Origin: Micromonospora sp. NBC_00389
Lineage (GTDB): Bacteria; Actinomycetota; Actinomycetes; Mycobacteriales; Micromonosporaceae
Length of the DNA: 64,000 nucleotides
Direction: 5' to 3'
Assembly: GCF_036059255.1 (NCBI RefSeq)
Contig: NZ_CP107947.1
Span: forward strand, 2,666,001-2,730,000
Below, one piece after another: positions 1-9,797 of this stretch (its first letter is position 1; each line of letters begins with the position of its first letter). Made by a program: the position numbers and the translations under genes. Below the pieces are notes generated by a model, which was given only the letters and a program-made list of their open reading frames with translations, ran no database searches and had not been told where the DNA came from.

Positions 1-1
1 C

Positions 2-3000
2 GCTGAGGACAATGCCCTGGTCAAGCCGGTGTGGATTTCCGGGCCGAAGTCGCGGCGGGCCGAGGCGCTGAACGCTCAGGCCGAGTTCCTGCGCCAGGAG
101 GCCCGCGACAATCCTGATGTCACCGACCGGGAGTGGCTGTGCCAGGCGGTCGACTATCTAGCCGGCCTCCCGGCCAGCCAGCCGTTGGTGGACGATACGT
201 CAGCACTGTGGCTGGTCACGCCGTCCGGTGACGCCGCTAGCCGGCTACTGGCCTTCTGGCGCGAGCGCGACGAGGCGGGCGAGCTCCTGCGCGACCTGCA
301 GGACGAGAAGCTGGACACCCGCTTCCTCGGCGACCTCTACCAGGACCTGTCGGAGGAGGCACAGTCCCGGTACGCGCTGCTGCAGACCCCGGTGTTCGTC
401 GAGGAGTTCATCCTTGACCGCACGCTGGAGCCGGCGCTCAAGGAGCGTCCGCTCGACGGGTTTAAGTTGATTGACCCCACCTGCGGCTCCGGGCACTTCC
501 TGCTGGGCGCGTTTTCACGGCTGCTTGAGCGCTGGGACCGGAAGGAACCCGGCCTGGAGAACCGGGCGCGGGTGCAGAAGGCCCTCGACGCTGTCCACGG
601 CGTCGACCTTAACCCGTTCGCGATAGCCATCGCGCGGTTCCGGCTCACCATTTCGGCGATGCAGGCTTCGGGGGACAGGCTGTTGGAGGACGCTCCGAAT
701 TTCGCTTACCGCCTGGCGGTGGGAGACTCCCTGCTGCACGGCCTGGACCAGGCTGAGCTGGACTACGGGCCAGAGCACAGCGTAGATCGCACGGCGGCTA
801 ACTATGCGTACCCGACGGAAAACCTAGCTGCGCTGCGAAAGATTCTGACGAATGGCCGCTACGACGTGGTGGTTGGCAACCCGCCCTATATCGCGGTCAA
901 GGACCAGGCGCTTAACCAGGCGTACCGGGACCGGTATCACTACCTCAAGGGCACCTATGCGTTGACGGTGCCATTCATGGAGCGTTTCTTCAACCTGGCG
1001 AAGCCCGGGGAACGAGCCGGCTGGGTCGGCCAGATTACGAGCAACTCGTTTATGAAGCGTGAGTTCGGCGCCCCGCTCATCGAAAAGTTTTTTCCGACAA
1101 AGGACCTGCGGTTGGTTGCGGACACATCGGGCGCCTACATTCCCGGCCACGGCACCCCAACGGTGATCCTGGTAGGCCGCAACGCCCGCCCGGTGAGGGA
1201 TTCGGTGCGGGCGGTGCTCGGGGTGCGCGGCGAGCCTGGCCGCCCAGATGAGCCGGCCAAGGGCGTGGTGTGGACGGCAATTACAGGGTATGTCGATGAG
1301 CCGGGGCACTCCGACGACTGGGTAACCATTGCCGACCTCGATCGTAAGCGTCTTGCTACTCATCCTTGGTCTTTGGCCGGAGGCGGCGCTTCCGAATTGG
1401 CAAGCTATCTCAGCATTGGCACCGAGCCCTTGTCGCGCAGAGCCTCGTCAATTGGCTACACAGGCCAAACTAACGCAGACGACGCCTTCTTGTTCCATGC
1501 AGGTGCGTTGGCTCGGCGTGAGATTGATGAAGGGTGGCATCGGCCGTTCTTGACGGGTGATGATGTTCGTGACTACCAGGTAGCGCCCAAGAACGAAGCA
1601 ATCTTCCCTTACGAAAGAAACAACGTAGCCAAGCTGAACGCTGGCTCTTTGCTTTGGCGGTTGATGTGGCCGAACCGAACAACGCTATGGGCAAGGGCTA
1701 CATTCGGGAAGTCAACCTATCGCGAAGAAGGTCGGCCGTGGTGGTCCTGGCATCAGGTCGCGAAATCTCGGACTTCCGGACCGGTCATCACATGGGCCTT
1801 CGTGCAAACCTCGAACCATTTCGTTTTCCTTCGGGAGTGCTTGCTGCATAACCGACATGCACCCGTCATCAAGTTGGCGGATGGCGCGACAGAGAACGAC
1901 CATTTGGTGCTGCTCGGGGTGTTAAACTCCTCCACCGCCTGTTTCTGGCTCAAACAGAACAGCCATGACAAGGGGAATGGCGGTTACGGGGGTGGCATCG
2001 CCGATCAGGAATGGGAGCGATTTTTCGAGTTTACCGGCACGACTTTGCAGGACTTTCCGTTGCCTGCGTCGTTGCCCCTCGACCGGGGGCGGTTGCTGAA
2101 CCGGCTCGCGCAGCGGCTGGCCAGGCTGACTCCGCTGTCGACCATCGAGGCGGGGACCCCCACTCGCGAGGCGTTGGTGGAGGCGTACCACGCCTACGAC
2201 GCCACGCGCTCCGAGATGATCGCGCAGCAGGAGGAGTTGGACTGGGAGGTCTACCGGCTCTACGGCTTGGTGGACGATGAGCTGACCTATCTCGGGGACG
2301 ACCTGCCGGAGTTGGCGCTGGGCGAGCGGGCCTTCGAGATCGTCCTCGCTCGTCGTATGGCGGCCGGTGAGGAGCAGACCGCCTGGTTCGCCCGGCATGG
2401 TTCGACAGCGATCACCGGACCCCCCGCCCACTGGCCCGTGGCATACCGGGAGCTGGTTGAGCGACGGATTGCGTTGATCGAGTCGCACCCGTACCTGCGA
2501 TTGCTGGAACGTCCGGAGTACAAGCGGCGCTGGGCCCGCGAGGCGTGGGAGAAGCAGGAGGGGCGGGCGCTGCGTGACTGGCTGCTCGACCGGCTGGAGG
2601 ACAAGCGGTTTTGGTTCGACCGGACCGGTGTGCCGACGCCGCGCAGCGTCGCGCAGCTTGCCGACGACGTTGCGCGCGACCCGGACCTGGTTTCCGTGCT
2701 GGCGCTGTGGGAGGGCCGCCCGGACGTGCCGGTGGCTGCCAGCCTGGAGAAGCTGTTGGCCAAGGAGGCGGTGCCGTACCTGGCTGCCTACCGGTACAAG
2801 GACAGCGGTCTGCGCAAGCGCGAGGCGTGGGAGCACACCTGGGCGTTGCAGCGCCGCGAGGATGCGGGCGAGAAGTTCGGTTCGAATACCCTGAACGGCC
2901 CGATCCCTGTTCCGCCGAAGTACACCTCGGCCGACTTCGCCCGGAAGGAGTACTGGGACCACCGGGGCAAGCTCGACGTGCCGAAGGAGCGGTTCATCCT

Positions 3001-3352
3001 CTACCCTGACGCGAGCCGCGACACCGACCCGACCCCCGTGCTCGGTTGGGCCGGCTGGGACCACGCGCAGCAGGCGTTCGCCATCGATCAGCTCCTGCAG
3101 CAGCGGGAGGCCGAGGGTTGGCGTGAGGACAAGCTGATCCCTCTGGCGGCCGGCCTGGCCGAGTTACTACCCTGGGTGGAGCAGTGGCACGCCGAGCCGG
3201 ACGCTTTCTATGGCGGGGTATCACCGGCCGAGTTCTTCCGCGAACAGCTCGCCGACCGGTGTCGACAGGTGGAGCGCACCCGAGAGCAACTCGCTACCTG
3301 GCGGCCAGCCCCAGCGCGGCGTGGACGTGCACGAAAGGCAACAACCACATGA
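2..3352 (+). CDS. pglX: BREX-2 adenine-specific DNA methyltransferase PglX (5' partial)
   Basis: PglX is the DNA methyltransferase of type 2 BREX (phage growth limitation) systems and modifies host DNA so that self and phage DNA differ. Two hallmarks are visible: the SAM-binding motif DPTCGSG (nt 473-493) and the amino-methyltransferase motif NPPY (nt 878-889). They are followed by a long specificity-type C-terminal region of about 800 residues. The frame is open to the left edge with no stop, so the N-terminus lies outside the window; the GTG at 29 is only an internal codon. The TGA overlaps the ATG of pglY by 4 bp, and all downstream BREX genes are coupled the same way. About 1,116 residues are visible, close to the usual 1,200. 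Family assignment is strong from both motifs and order. Confidence 0.93.
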   Translation, partial: AEDNALVKPVWISGPKSRRAEALNAQAEFLRQEARDNPDVTDREWLCQAVDYLAGLPASQPLVDDTSALWLVTPSGDAASRLLAFWRERDEAGELLRDLQDEKLDTRFLGDLYQDLSEEAQSRYALLQTPVFVEEFILDRTLEPALKERPLDGFKLIDPTCGSGHFLLGAFSRLLERWDRKEPGLENRARVQKALDAVHGVDLNPFAIAIARFRLTISAMQASGDRLLEDAPNFAYRLAVGDSLLHGLDQAELDYGPEHSVDRTAANYAYPTENLAALRKILTNGRYDVVVGNPPYIAVKDQALNQAYRDRYHYLKGTYALTVPFMERFFNLAKPGERAGWVGQITSNSFMKREFGAPLIEKFFPTKDLRLVADTSGAYIPGHGTPTVILVGRNARPVRDSVRAVLGVRGEPGRPDEPAKGVVWTAITGYVDEPGHSDDWVTIADLDRKRLATHPWSLAGGGASELASYLSIGTEPLSRRASSIGYTGQTNADDAFLFHAGALARREIDEGWHRPFLTGDDVRDYQVAPKNEAIFPYERNNVAKLNAGSLLWRLMWPNRTTLWARATFGKSTYREEGRPWWSWHQVAKSRTSGPVITWAFVQTSNHFVFLRECLLHNRHAPVIKLADGATENDHLVLLGVLNSSTACFWLKQNSHDKGNGGYGGGIADQEWERFFEFTGTTLQDFPLPASLPLDRGRLLNRLAQRLARLTPLSTIEAGTPTREALVEAYHAYDATRSEMIAQQEELDWEVYRLYGLVDDELTYLGDDLPELALGERAFEIVLARRMAAGEEQTAWFARHGSTAITGPPAHWPVAYRELVERRIALIESHPYLRLLERPEYKRRWAREAWEKQEGRALRDWLLDRLEDKRFWFDRTGVPTPRSVAQLADDVARDPDLVSVLALWEGRPDVPVAASLEKLLAKEAVPYLAAYRYKDSGLRKREAWEHTWALQRREDAGEKFGSNTLNGPIPVPPKYTSADFARKEYWDHRGKLDVPKERFILYPDASRDTDPTPVLGWAGWDHAQQAFAIDQLLQQREAEGWREDKLIPLAAGLAELLPWVEQWHAEPDAFYGGVSPAEFFREQLADRCRQVERTREQLATWRPAPARRGRARKATTT

Positions 3353-6300
3353 GCACCCTGCTGCGCGACATCATCGACATTCCCGAGACCGCCGGCGCCG
3401 AAGATTACGTGTTGCGCCTCACCGAAGGCGTCGGCCGTAATCGACTTGCACGTACTGTTGAGGAGTACGTCGTCACCGACGCGCTGGCCGAGTCGTTCGA
3501 CTCTGCGCTTGGCCTGGTCGGCTCGGCGTTGCGCGACGATCAGAGCCGAGCAGCGTTCCTGTCCGGCTCATTCGGCTCAGGTAAGAGCCACTTCATGGCA
3601 GTGCTCTACGCCCTGCTCGGCCACGATCCGCACGCCCGCGCCATCTCGGAGCTCCAGCCCGCGATCGCCCGCCATGACCCGGTACTTGCCGGCAAGAACA
3701 TCCTTCGGTTGGCTTTCCACTTCCTGGAAGCCCGGAGCATCGAAGAGACCGTGCTCGGCGGCTACGTCGCGCAGATCCAGGCGCTTCACCCTGACTGTGA
3801 CCTTCCCGCCGTCCACCGCGGCGACGCTGTCCTCCGTGATGGCGAGGCTATGCGGCAGCGCCTTGGCGACGATGCCTTTTTCGCCGGTCTGAACCAGCAC
3901 GCAGGCAACGCCGACGTCTGGTCCGGTGTGCTCGAAGGCGAGGAGCCGTGGAGCGCGCAGTCGTACGACGAGGCCCGCGCCGCCGCGCCGGGCAGTGAGC
4001 GCCGGCAGCGACTGGTGTCTGCGCTGGTGAAGGGGTACTTCACCGCCTTTACGTCGACCGGCGAGTTCGTCTCGCTCGATGAAGGACTGGCTGCGATCTC
4101 CCGGCATGCCAAGAGCCTCGGATACAACGCCATCGTCATGTTCCTCGACGAGCTGGTGCTGTGGCTGGCTTTCAGCGTGCGGAACCGAGAGCTCTTCGGC
4201 CGTGAGGCACAGAAGATCACCAAGCTTGTCGAGTCCGGTTCCGGCGAGCGGCCCATCCCGCTGGTGTCGTTTGTAGCCCGGCAGATGGATTTGCGCCGGT
4301 ACTTCGTCGACGCGGGTGGCGGCATGGGTTCTGAGCAGGACGCGCTCGACAATGCCTTCCGCCACCAGGAGGGTCGGTTCCTCACTATCCCGCTCGGCGA
4401 CGACAACCTGCCATACGTGGCGGAGAAGCGGCTGCTCCAGCCGAAGGACCCCGCCGCCCGCACAATCCTGGACGACGCCTTCCGCCAGCTTGACCGGCGG
4501 CCGGAAGTGTGGGACGTGCTCCTCGACGGGGTCAACGCCGACGACAGCCACCGCGGCGCGGATCAGGAGGCGTTCCGGCGTACGTACCCCTTCTCCCCGG
4601 CGCTGGTATCGACTCTGCGGACGCTGGCCTCCGCTATGCAGCGCGACCGCACGGCACTCAAGGTCATGCAGCAGCTGCTGGTACGCCAGAGGGACCGCCT
4701 GACCATCGACGACGTGGTGCCGGTCGGCGATGTTTTCGACCTGGTGGTGGACGGTAACCAGGCCCTCACCCCCGAGATGGCGGGCCGATTCAAGAACGCC
4801 CGGGCCCTTTACCACGAGAAGCTGCGGCCGGAGTTGTTCCGCGACCACAAAGTCGCCGAGTCCGACGTGGCCGGCCTACCACCCGAGCATTCATTCTGGG
4901 CGGACGACCGTCTGGTCAAGACGCTCGTACTCTCCGCCGTGGCCCCCGAGGTGCCGGCACTGAAGGACCTCACGCCGTCCAGGCTCGCCGCCCTGAACCA
5001 CGGCTCGATCACCGCGCCCGCCTTTCGGGGGCGTGAGGGCACGCTGGTGCTGTCGAAGCTGCGCCGTTGGCAATCTCCAGTGCCCGAGATCCAGATTGCT
5101 GGTGACACCCGTAACCCAACCATCCGGCTGCGCATCGCGGAGGTCGACTACGAGAGCGTCGTTGAAAGAGCCAAGGGTGAGGACAACGACGGCCGTCGCC
5201 GTGAAGCGCTTAAGGACTTGGTCTGGGAGGCGCTCGGTCTCAAGGACATTGGCGGCGATGCGTTCGGTGTGTCGCGGCAGGTGCAGGTCTGGCGGGGGTC
5301 ACGGCGCGAGGTCGAGGTCGTGTTCGGCAACGTCCGGGATCGTGGCTGGCTGACTGACGGCGCGTTCGAGGCGGGCCTGCACACCTGGCGGTTTGTCATC
5401 GACTATCCCTTGGATGAGGAGGGGCACAGTTCGCTGGAGGACCTCAGCCGTATCGAAAGCTTGAAGGATGGCGGTCTGGTGACCCGCACCGTCGTCTGGG
5501 TGCCGCACTTCCTCGGCGCCGAGCGACAGCGGGAGCTGGGCCGGCTGGTCATCCTCGAATGGCTGTTCGGGGGCTCGGGTGACCGCTGGACCTCGCACGC
5601 CGACCACCTCGCCGAAGCCGACCGGGTACAAGCCAAGATCATCCTTGAGAATCAGCGCGACTCACTGCGTGATCGGCTGCGCCAGGCCGTGCAGGAGGCG
5701 TATGGCGCCGCTACGGCTACCCCTGGAACGCTGGAGACGCATCAGGGGCATGATCGAGTGCTGTTCAGCCTGCATCCGGAACTGAATCCAGCAGCGCCGG
5801 TCGGCCATGACCTGGCGGCGGCCTTCACCAATCTCGTAGAGCAGGCCTTTGCCGCGACATTCCCCGGTCACCCCCGTTTCGAGCCAGAGGACCGAGAGGT
5901 GCGGGTTAGTGACCTCAAGGCTGTCCTCGACGCTGTTGAGGCGGCGCGGCAAGATCCCGACGGCCGGGCCTTCATCGACCCGGCCCGGCGGGAGGCGGTG
6001 CGCCGAGTCGCGAACCCACTCGGCGTCGGCCACATGGGTGAGACGCATTTCCTCTTCGGCTCCGATCGCTTCCGCTGGGACATGCTGCTGTCGACGGCGA
6101 TGGGCCGCGACGGGCTCTCGCCAAGCGACCCGGTGGAAGTGAAGCGGATGCGGGCCTGGATTGCCGCGGTGAACCCGCCGGCCGGCCTGCGTCCGGAGGT
6201 CAGCGACCTCATCATTTGTGCCTGGGCCGTGCTGCATACAAGGGCCTGGTACCGCTACGGCGGGCCAGTAACCCCCGCGCCGGCCCCGGGTTCCCTGACC

Positions 6301-7077
6301 CCGGAAATGGAGCTTCGTCCCGAACCGTTGCCTGCCGCAGGCGACTGGACCGCTGCCGTCGAGCGGGCCGCCGGCCTATTCCACATGGTCGGCAATCCGT
6401 ACCTGACCGGCCAGTCCGTGACTGAGCTGACCCAGACGGTCAGTGAGCGCGCCGGCCAATTCGCTGGGGCATCAGAGCAACTCGTGACGGCACTCGAGGG
6501 CGTCTACCAGCGATTCGGCCTAGATCTAAATACCGCGGGCGGTCGATTGGCGACCGCCCTGGCGGCTCGCGCTCTAATGAAGGCGCTGATCTCTGCCCAG
6601 GACCGAGTGGCCCTCGTGCAGGTGCTCGCCAGGCAGGAGTTGCCCGGTACGGTACAGGCCACCGCCCGCTCTTTGGAAACCGCCGGTCTGCTGGCCGGTG
6701 CCATCAAGCAGTACCCATGGGACCGGCTCACGCCGGTGCGAGACGCCTCGGGTGGCACCGACGAGCGGAGCGTGGAGGCTCGGGGGATCCTCGAGCGGGT
6801 CCGGACGGCTCTCAAAGCTGACGAGCTCGCCCAGGCCTTGCAACCAGCGCTCAAGCGCGCCGAAGACGAAGCGTTCGCCTGGGCGCTTCGCACCTCCAAA
6901 GAAAATGAGGACAAGGACGACGAGGGCAAGGACGACAAGCGCAAGAAACTGGTGGCACGCGACCGGCGCCAGGTGACGAGCCAGGCAGACCTCGACGACG
7001 CGGTGACGCGGCTGCGGTCGTTCGTGACCGAGCACGAGGGGAAGAAAATCGTTGTTGAATGGCGGGTCGACGAGTGA
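3349..7077 (+). CDS. pglY: BREX-2 P-loop ATPase PglY
   Basis: This is the large ATPase of type 2 BREX (1,242 aa), the counterpart of BrxC in type 1. A Walker A motif GSFGSGKS lies at residues 73-80 and a Walker B-like FLDEL at residues 265-269. The C-terminus ends in a charged Lys/Asp/Glu stretch (nt about 6895-6960). An in-frame upstream start at 3184 exists, but it lies inside pglX. The ATG at 3349 overlaps the pglX stop (ATGA) and gives the typical start MSTLLRDIIDIPETAG. The stop overlaps the GTG of pglZ. PglY probably works with PglX and PglZ in a complex; that is family knowledge, not shown here. Confidence 0.93.
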   Translation: MSTLLRDIIDIPETAGAEDYVLRLTEGVGRNRLARTVEEYVVTDALAESFDSALGLVGSALRDDQSRAAFLSGSFGSGKSHFMAVLYALLGHDPHARAISELQPAIARHDPVLAGKNILRLAFHFLEARSIEETVLGGYVAQIQALHPDCDLPAVHRGDAVLRDGEAMRQRLGDDAFFAGLNQHAGNADVWSGVLEGEEPWSAQSYDEARAAAPGSERRQRLVSALVKGYFTAFTSTGEFVSLDEGLAAISRHAKSLGYNAIVMFLDELVLWLAFSVRNRELFGREAQKITKLVESGSGERPIPLVSFVARQMDLRRYFVDAGGGMGSEQDALDNAFRHQEGRFLTIPLGDDNLPYVAEKRLLQPKDPAARTILDDAFRQLDRRPEVWDVLLDGVNADDSHRGADQEAFRRTYPFSPALVSTLRTLASAMQRDRTALKVMQQLLVRQRDRLTIDDVVPVGDVFDLVVDGNQALTPEMAGRFKNARALYHEKLRPELFRDHKVAESDVAGLPPEHSFWADDRLVKTLVLSAVAPEVPALKDLTPSRLAALNHGSITAPAFRGREGTLVLSKLRRWQSPVPEIQIAGDTRNPTIRLRIAEVDYESVVERAKGEDNDGRRREALKDLVWEALGLKDIGGDAFGVSRQVQVWRGSRREVEVVFGNVRDRGWLTDGAFEAGLHTWRFVIDYPLDEEGHSSLEDLSRIESLKDGGLVTRTVVWVPHFLGAERQRELGRLVILEWLFGGSGDRWTSHADHLAEADRVQAKIILENQRDSLRDRLRQAVQEAYGAATATPGTLETHQGHDRVLFSLHPELNPAAPVGHDLAAAFTNLVEQAFAATFPGHPRFEPEDREVRVSDLKAVLDAVEAARQDPDGRAFIDPARREAVRRVANPLGVGHMGETHFLFGSDRFRWDMLLSTAMGRDGLSPSDPVEVKRMRAWIAAVNPPAGLRPEVSDLIICAWAVLHTRAWYRYGGPVTPAPAPGSLTPEMELRPEPLPAAGDWTAAVERAAGLFHMVGNPYLTGQSVTELTQTVSERAGQFAGASEQLVTALEGVYQRFGLDLNTAGGRLATALAARALMKALISAQDRVALVQVLARQELPGTVQATARSLETAGLLAGAIKQYPWDRLTPVRDASGGTDERSVEARGILERVRTALKADELAQALQPALKRAEDEAFAWALRTSKENEDKDDEGKDDKRKKLVARDRRQVTSQADLDDAVTRLRSFVTEHEGKKIVVEWRVDE

Positions 7078-9797
7078 CAACAACAACTGTCGTCACTCTT
7101 CCGGTCATCAAGGCGCTGCTCGACGAGGCTGACCGCAAGCGCTTCGCCGGTGGCGTCCTAGGTGTTTGCGCGAAGCCCGATTGGGACGGTCCGACTGAGT
7201 TCGACCACAACGGAGTCCCCGTCCGAGTCGTGGCCTGCCCGTCAGCCCTGGCGGTGCGTGAGGCCCTGCTCGACCGGGCACCCGATCGCTGGCTCGTCGT
7301 GCTCACGGACCGCGAAGACACCGAACTTGGCGTTGGTATCACCGCGCATCTCGTCTGGCACCGGTTGCGCCGGCCCGACCCGTGGGCGGCGGTGCAGGAC
7401 CGGTTTGGCGCTACCCGCATTGATCACCGACTGGTGACCGGTGGGCAGACGCGAGAGCTGGCCATCGGACTGCTGACCGCTACACCACCCGACGGGTGGG
7501 CACCAGCCCGTGCCGCTCTCCTCACCCGCGACCACGCACTCGGTGCGGTAGCCGCCGCCCGGCTGGAGCTCGGAAAGCCGGGAGAGCCGCTCGATCTCCC
7601 GGCCGTACTGCGCTGGAGTGCCCGCGCCGACGCAGCCACCGCCCTCGCTGACTTGCGGGCCCTCGCCGGCGACCGACTCGTCGAAGCGCTGCTCGATTGG
7701 ATCGCCGAGCGTTGCGGAACGCCGGGAGAGGGAATCGGTCGACTGCTTCGCAACGGACGGGCCGGAGATGTCGTCCCCGCTGGACTCGTCGCCCGTGTGG
7801 TGCTTGCCGCCGCCCCCGGATCCGGCCCCCGCGCCCTGTTAGGCCGTGAAGTAGGCGGACAGCTGGCCGATCACGTCTGGAGCGCATGGGCTGCAGAGGC
7901 AGAGATGGTGACGCGCGACCTCGTTGTCGGTGACCACGACGCGGCGGCGTATGTCCTCGGACGGGCCGAAGTCCTGCTCGATCGGCTGGAAGCCGGCTCA
8001 CTCGCGGCGGAGTCAGCAGTCTTGCGGCGCGGCCTCTCCTACCGGCTGGCCGCCCTTGGCGACGCGCTGCGCCGGGGCGCGGATCGCGCCTCCGCTCGCA
8101 TGGCCGGAGACGGATCCGACGGGCCGCTCGTGGACGCGATCGTGCTGCCCGCCATCGAGGACGCCCGCCGCGGAGTCGAGGAGCATGCACTATCTCGCCA
8201 CTCTGATGAAGTACGCGTACCCCGCGCGCTTGCCGGTGTCCGCTTGGCGCGCTGGCTCGCCCAACCCGCGGCTGCCGCCCACGACGTCGGTGCGCTTGTG
8301 GCCCGGCACCGCGACGACGATGCCTGGGCCGACCGAGCAATCGCCGACGCCTGGACCGGGGTAGAGGACGAAGCGCTCTCACAAGGCCTTCGCGCGATGC
8401 TCGGAGCGGCCCGGCTACGCCGAGACGCTCACGACGCGGCCTTCGGGCAGTTGTTCGCACAGCACGCCGAGCGCCGTGCGGCGGCGCCGGCTGGCCTGGT
8501 CTACCTCGAGGACCTGTTGGCCGGCACCGTCATGCCCCTTGCGAAGCGCCACCCGGTGCTGCTCATAGTTGCCGACGGCATGAGCCAGGCCGTGGCCACC
8601 GAGGTCGTCGACGACGTGGTGCGCCGCTACGACAGTTGGCTGGAGTGCCTGCCGACCGAGCGCGACAGGCGGGTGGCCGCCATCGCGCCCCTGCCCTCGC
8701 TGACCAAAGTGTGCCGGGCCAGTCTGTTCAGCGGAGAGCTGACGGTCGGCGAACAGCACGCAGAACGGAACGGTCTGGAGGTGCTCGCCAAGAGCCACGG
8801 CCTGACCACCCGGCTTTTCCACAAGGTATCGCTGGACACGAGCGTGGAGGGTTACGCCCTAGCCCACGATGTGGCAGCGGCTATCGACGATCTATCCGGC
8901 ACGGCACTCGTCGCTTGCGTGCTCAACACCATCGACGATGCGTTGGACCGTTCAGACCCTGGTGGCACAGCGTGGACAGCCGACACCGTCAAGCATTTGC
9001 GACCGTTGCTCGAACGAGCCCGCCGTGCCGGTCGGATCGTTGTGCTGACCTCCGATCATGGGCATGTTGTCGAGCGCCGACAGGGTCGTCTGCATTCGGT
9101 GATTGGGGCGTCGAGCAACCGTTCCCGACCTGCTGCCGGAGGTCCGGCTCTAGCAGACGGAGAAGTCCGCGTCCGTGGATCTCGCGTGCTATTGCATGAC
9201 GGTGACGCGGTGCTTGCCGTCGACGAGCGGCTGCGGTACGGCCCGCTCAAGGCGGGCTACCACGGTGGTGCGTCACCCGCCGAAGTAGTGGTTCCGGTCA
9301 GCGTGCTTGTGCCCGGTGAGGCACCCGACGGATGGCGACTCGCGCCTCCGCAATCGCCGAGCTGGTGGCGCGGGCCGCTGGCCGAGTCGGTCCGCCTAAA
9401 GGACGGGAAGGCCCCGTCTCGTGCCGTGGTTCCGACGCTGTTCGACGTCACGCTCCCCGAGTCGGTCACGGCCGACGGCCCGACGACGGTCGCGCAGGCC
9501 GTACTGGCCTCGTCCGTCTATCGGGAGCAACGGGCTCGCGCAACGCGGGCAGCCGTGACAGACGAGCAGATTCGAGGTCTGCTGGGGGCGTTGCTGGCCG
9601 GGCCGGCTCACCGGCTCGACCCCGAGTCGGCCGCCGCGGCGCTCGGCGTCGCGACAATTCAGCTCACCGGCGCGCTGTCGCAAGCTCAGCGTCTGTTGAA
9701 CGTCGAGCAGTATCCCGTGCTGAGCCGTGACGCGGACGGCGCCACCGTCGTGCTTGATGTGGACCTAATGCGGGAGCAGTTCGGGGTGCAGCTGTGA
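7074..9797 (+). CDS. pglZ: BREX-2 phosphatase-fold protein PglZ
   Basis: PglZ (907 aa) is the signature protein of all BREX types and has an alkaline phosphatase superfamily fold. The core is visible as LLIVADGMSQ (nt about 8561-8590), LTSDHGHVVE (nt about 9046-9075) and the late HGGASPAEVVVP segment (nt about 9262-9297), which matches the metal-binding order of the fold. I chose the GTG at 7074 because it overlaps the pglY TGA by 4 bp, like the other junctions in the operon; an ATG at 7059 would add five residues. The stop overlaps the brxD start. Its target in defence is not fixed by sequence. Confidence 0.92.
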   Translation: MTTTTVVTLPVIKALLDEADRKRFAGGVLGVCAKPDWDGPTEFDHNGVPVRVVACPSALAVREALLDRAPDRWLVVLTDREDTELGVGITAHLVWHRLRRPDPWAAVQDRFGATRIDHRLVTGGQTRELAIGLLTATPPDGWAPARAALLTRDHALGAVAAARLELGKPGEPLDLPAVLRWSARADAATALADLRALAGDRLVEALLDWIAERCGTPGEGIGRLLRNGRAGDVVPAGLVARVVLAAAPGSGPRALLGREVGGQLADHVWSAWAAEAEMVTRDLVVGDHDAAAYVLGRAEVLLDRLEAGSLAAESAVLRRGLSYRLAALGDALRRGADRASARMAGDGSDGPLVDAIVLPAIEDARRGVEEHALSRHSDEVRVPRALAGVRLARWLAQPAAAAHDVGALVARHRDDDAWADRAIADAWTGVEDEALSQGLRAMLGAARLRRDAHDAAFGQLFAQHAERRAAAPAGLVYLEDLLAGTVMPLAKRHPVLLIVADGMSQAVATEVVDDVVRRYDSWLECLPTERDRRVAAIAPLPSLTKVCRASLFSGELTVGEQHAERNGLEVLAKSHGLTTRLFHKVSLDTSVEGYALAHDVAAAIDDLSGTALVACVLNTIDDALDRSDPGGTAWTADTVKHLRPLLERARRAGRIVVLTSDHGHVVERRQGRLHSVIGASSNRSRPAAGGPALADGEVRVRGSRVLLHDGDAVLAVDERLRYGPLKAGYHGGASPAEVVVPVSVLVPGEAPDGWRLAPPQSPSWWRGPLAESVRLKDGKAPSRAVVPTLFDVTLPESVTADGPTTVAQAVLASSVYREQRARATRAAVTDEQIRGLLGALLAGPAHRLDPESAAAALGVATIQLTGALSQAQRLLNVEQYPVLSRDADGATVVLDVDLMREQFGVQL

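Noticed and set aside
3184-3348. Upstream start for pglY
   Set aside because: It lies inside pglX; ATG 3349 has the 4-bp overlap and family-typical start.
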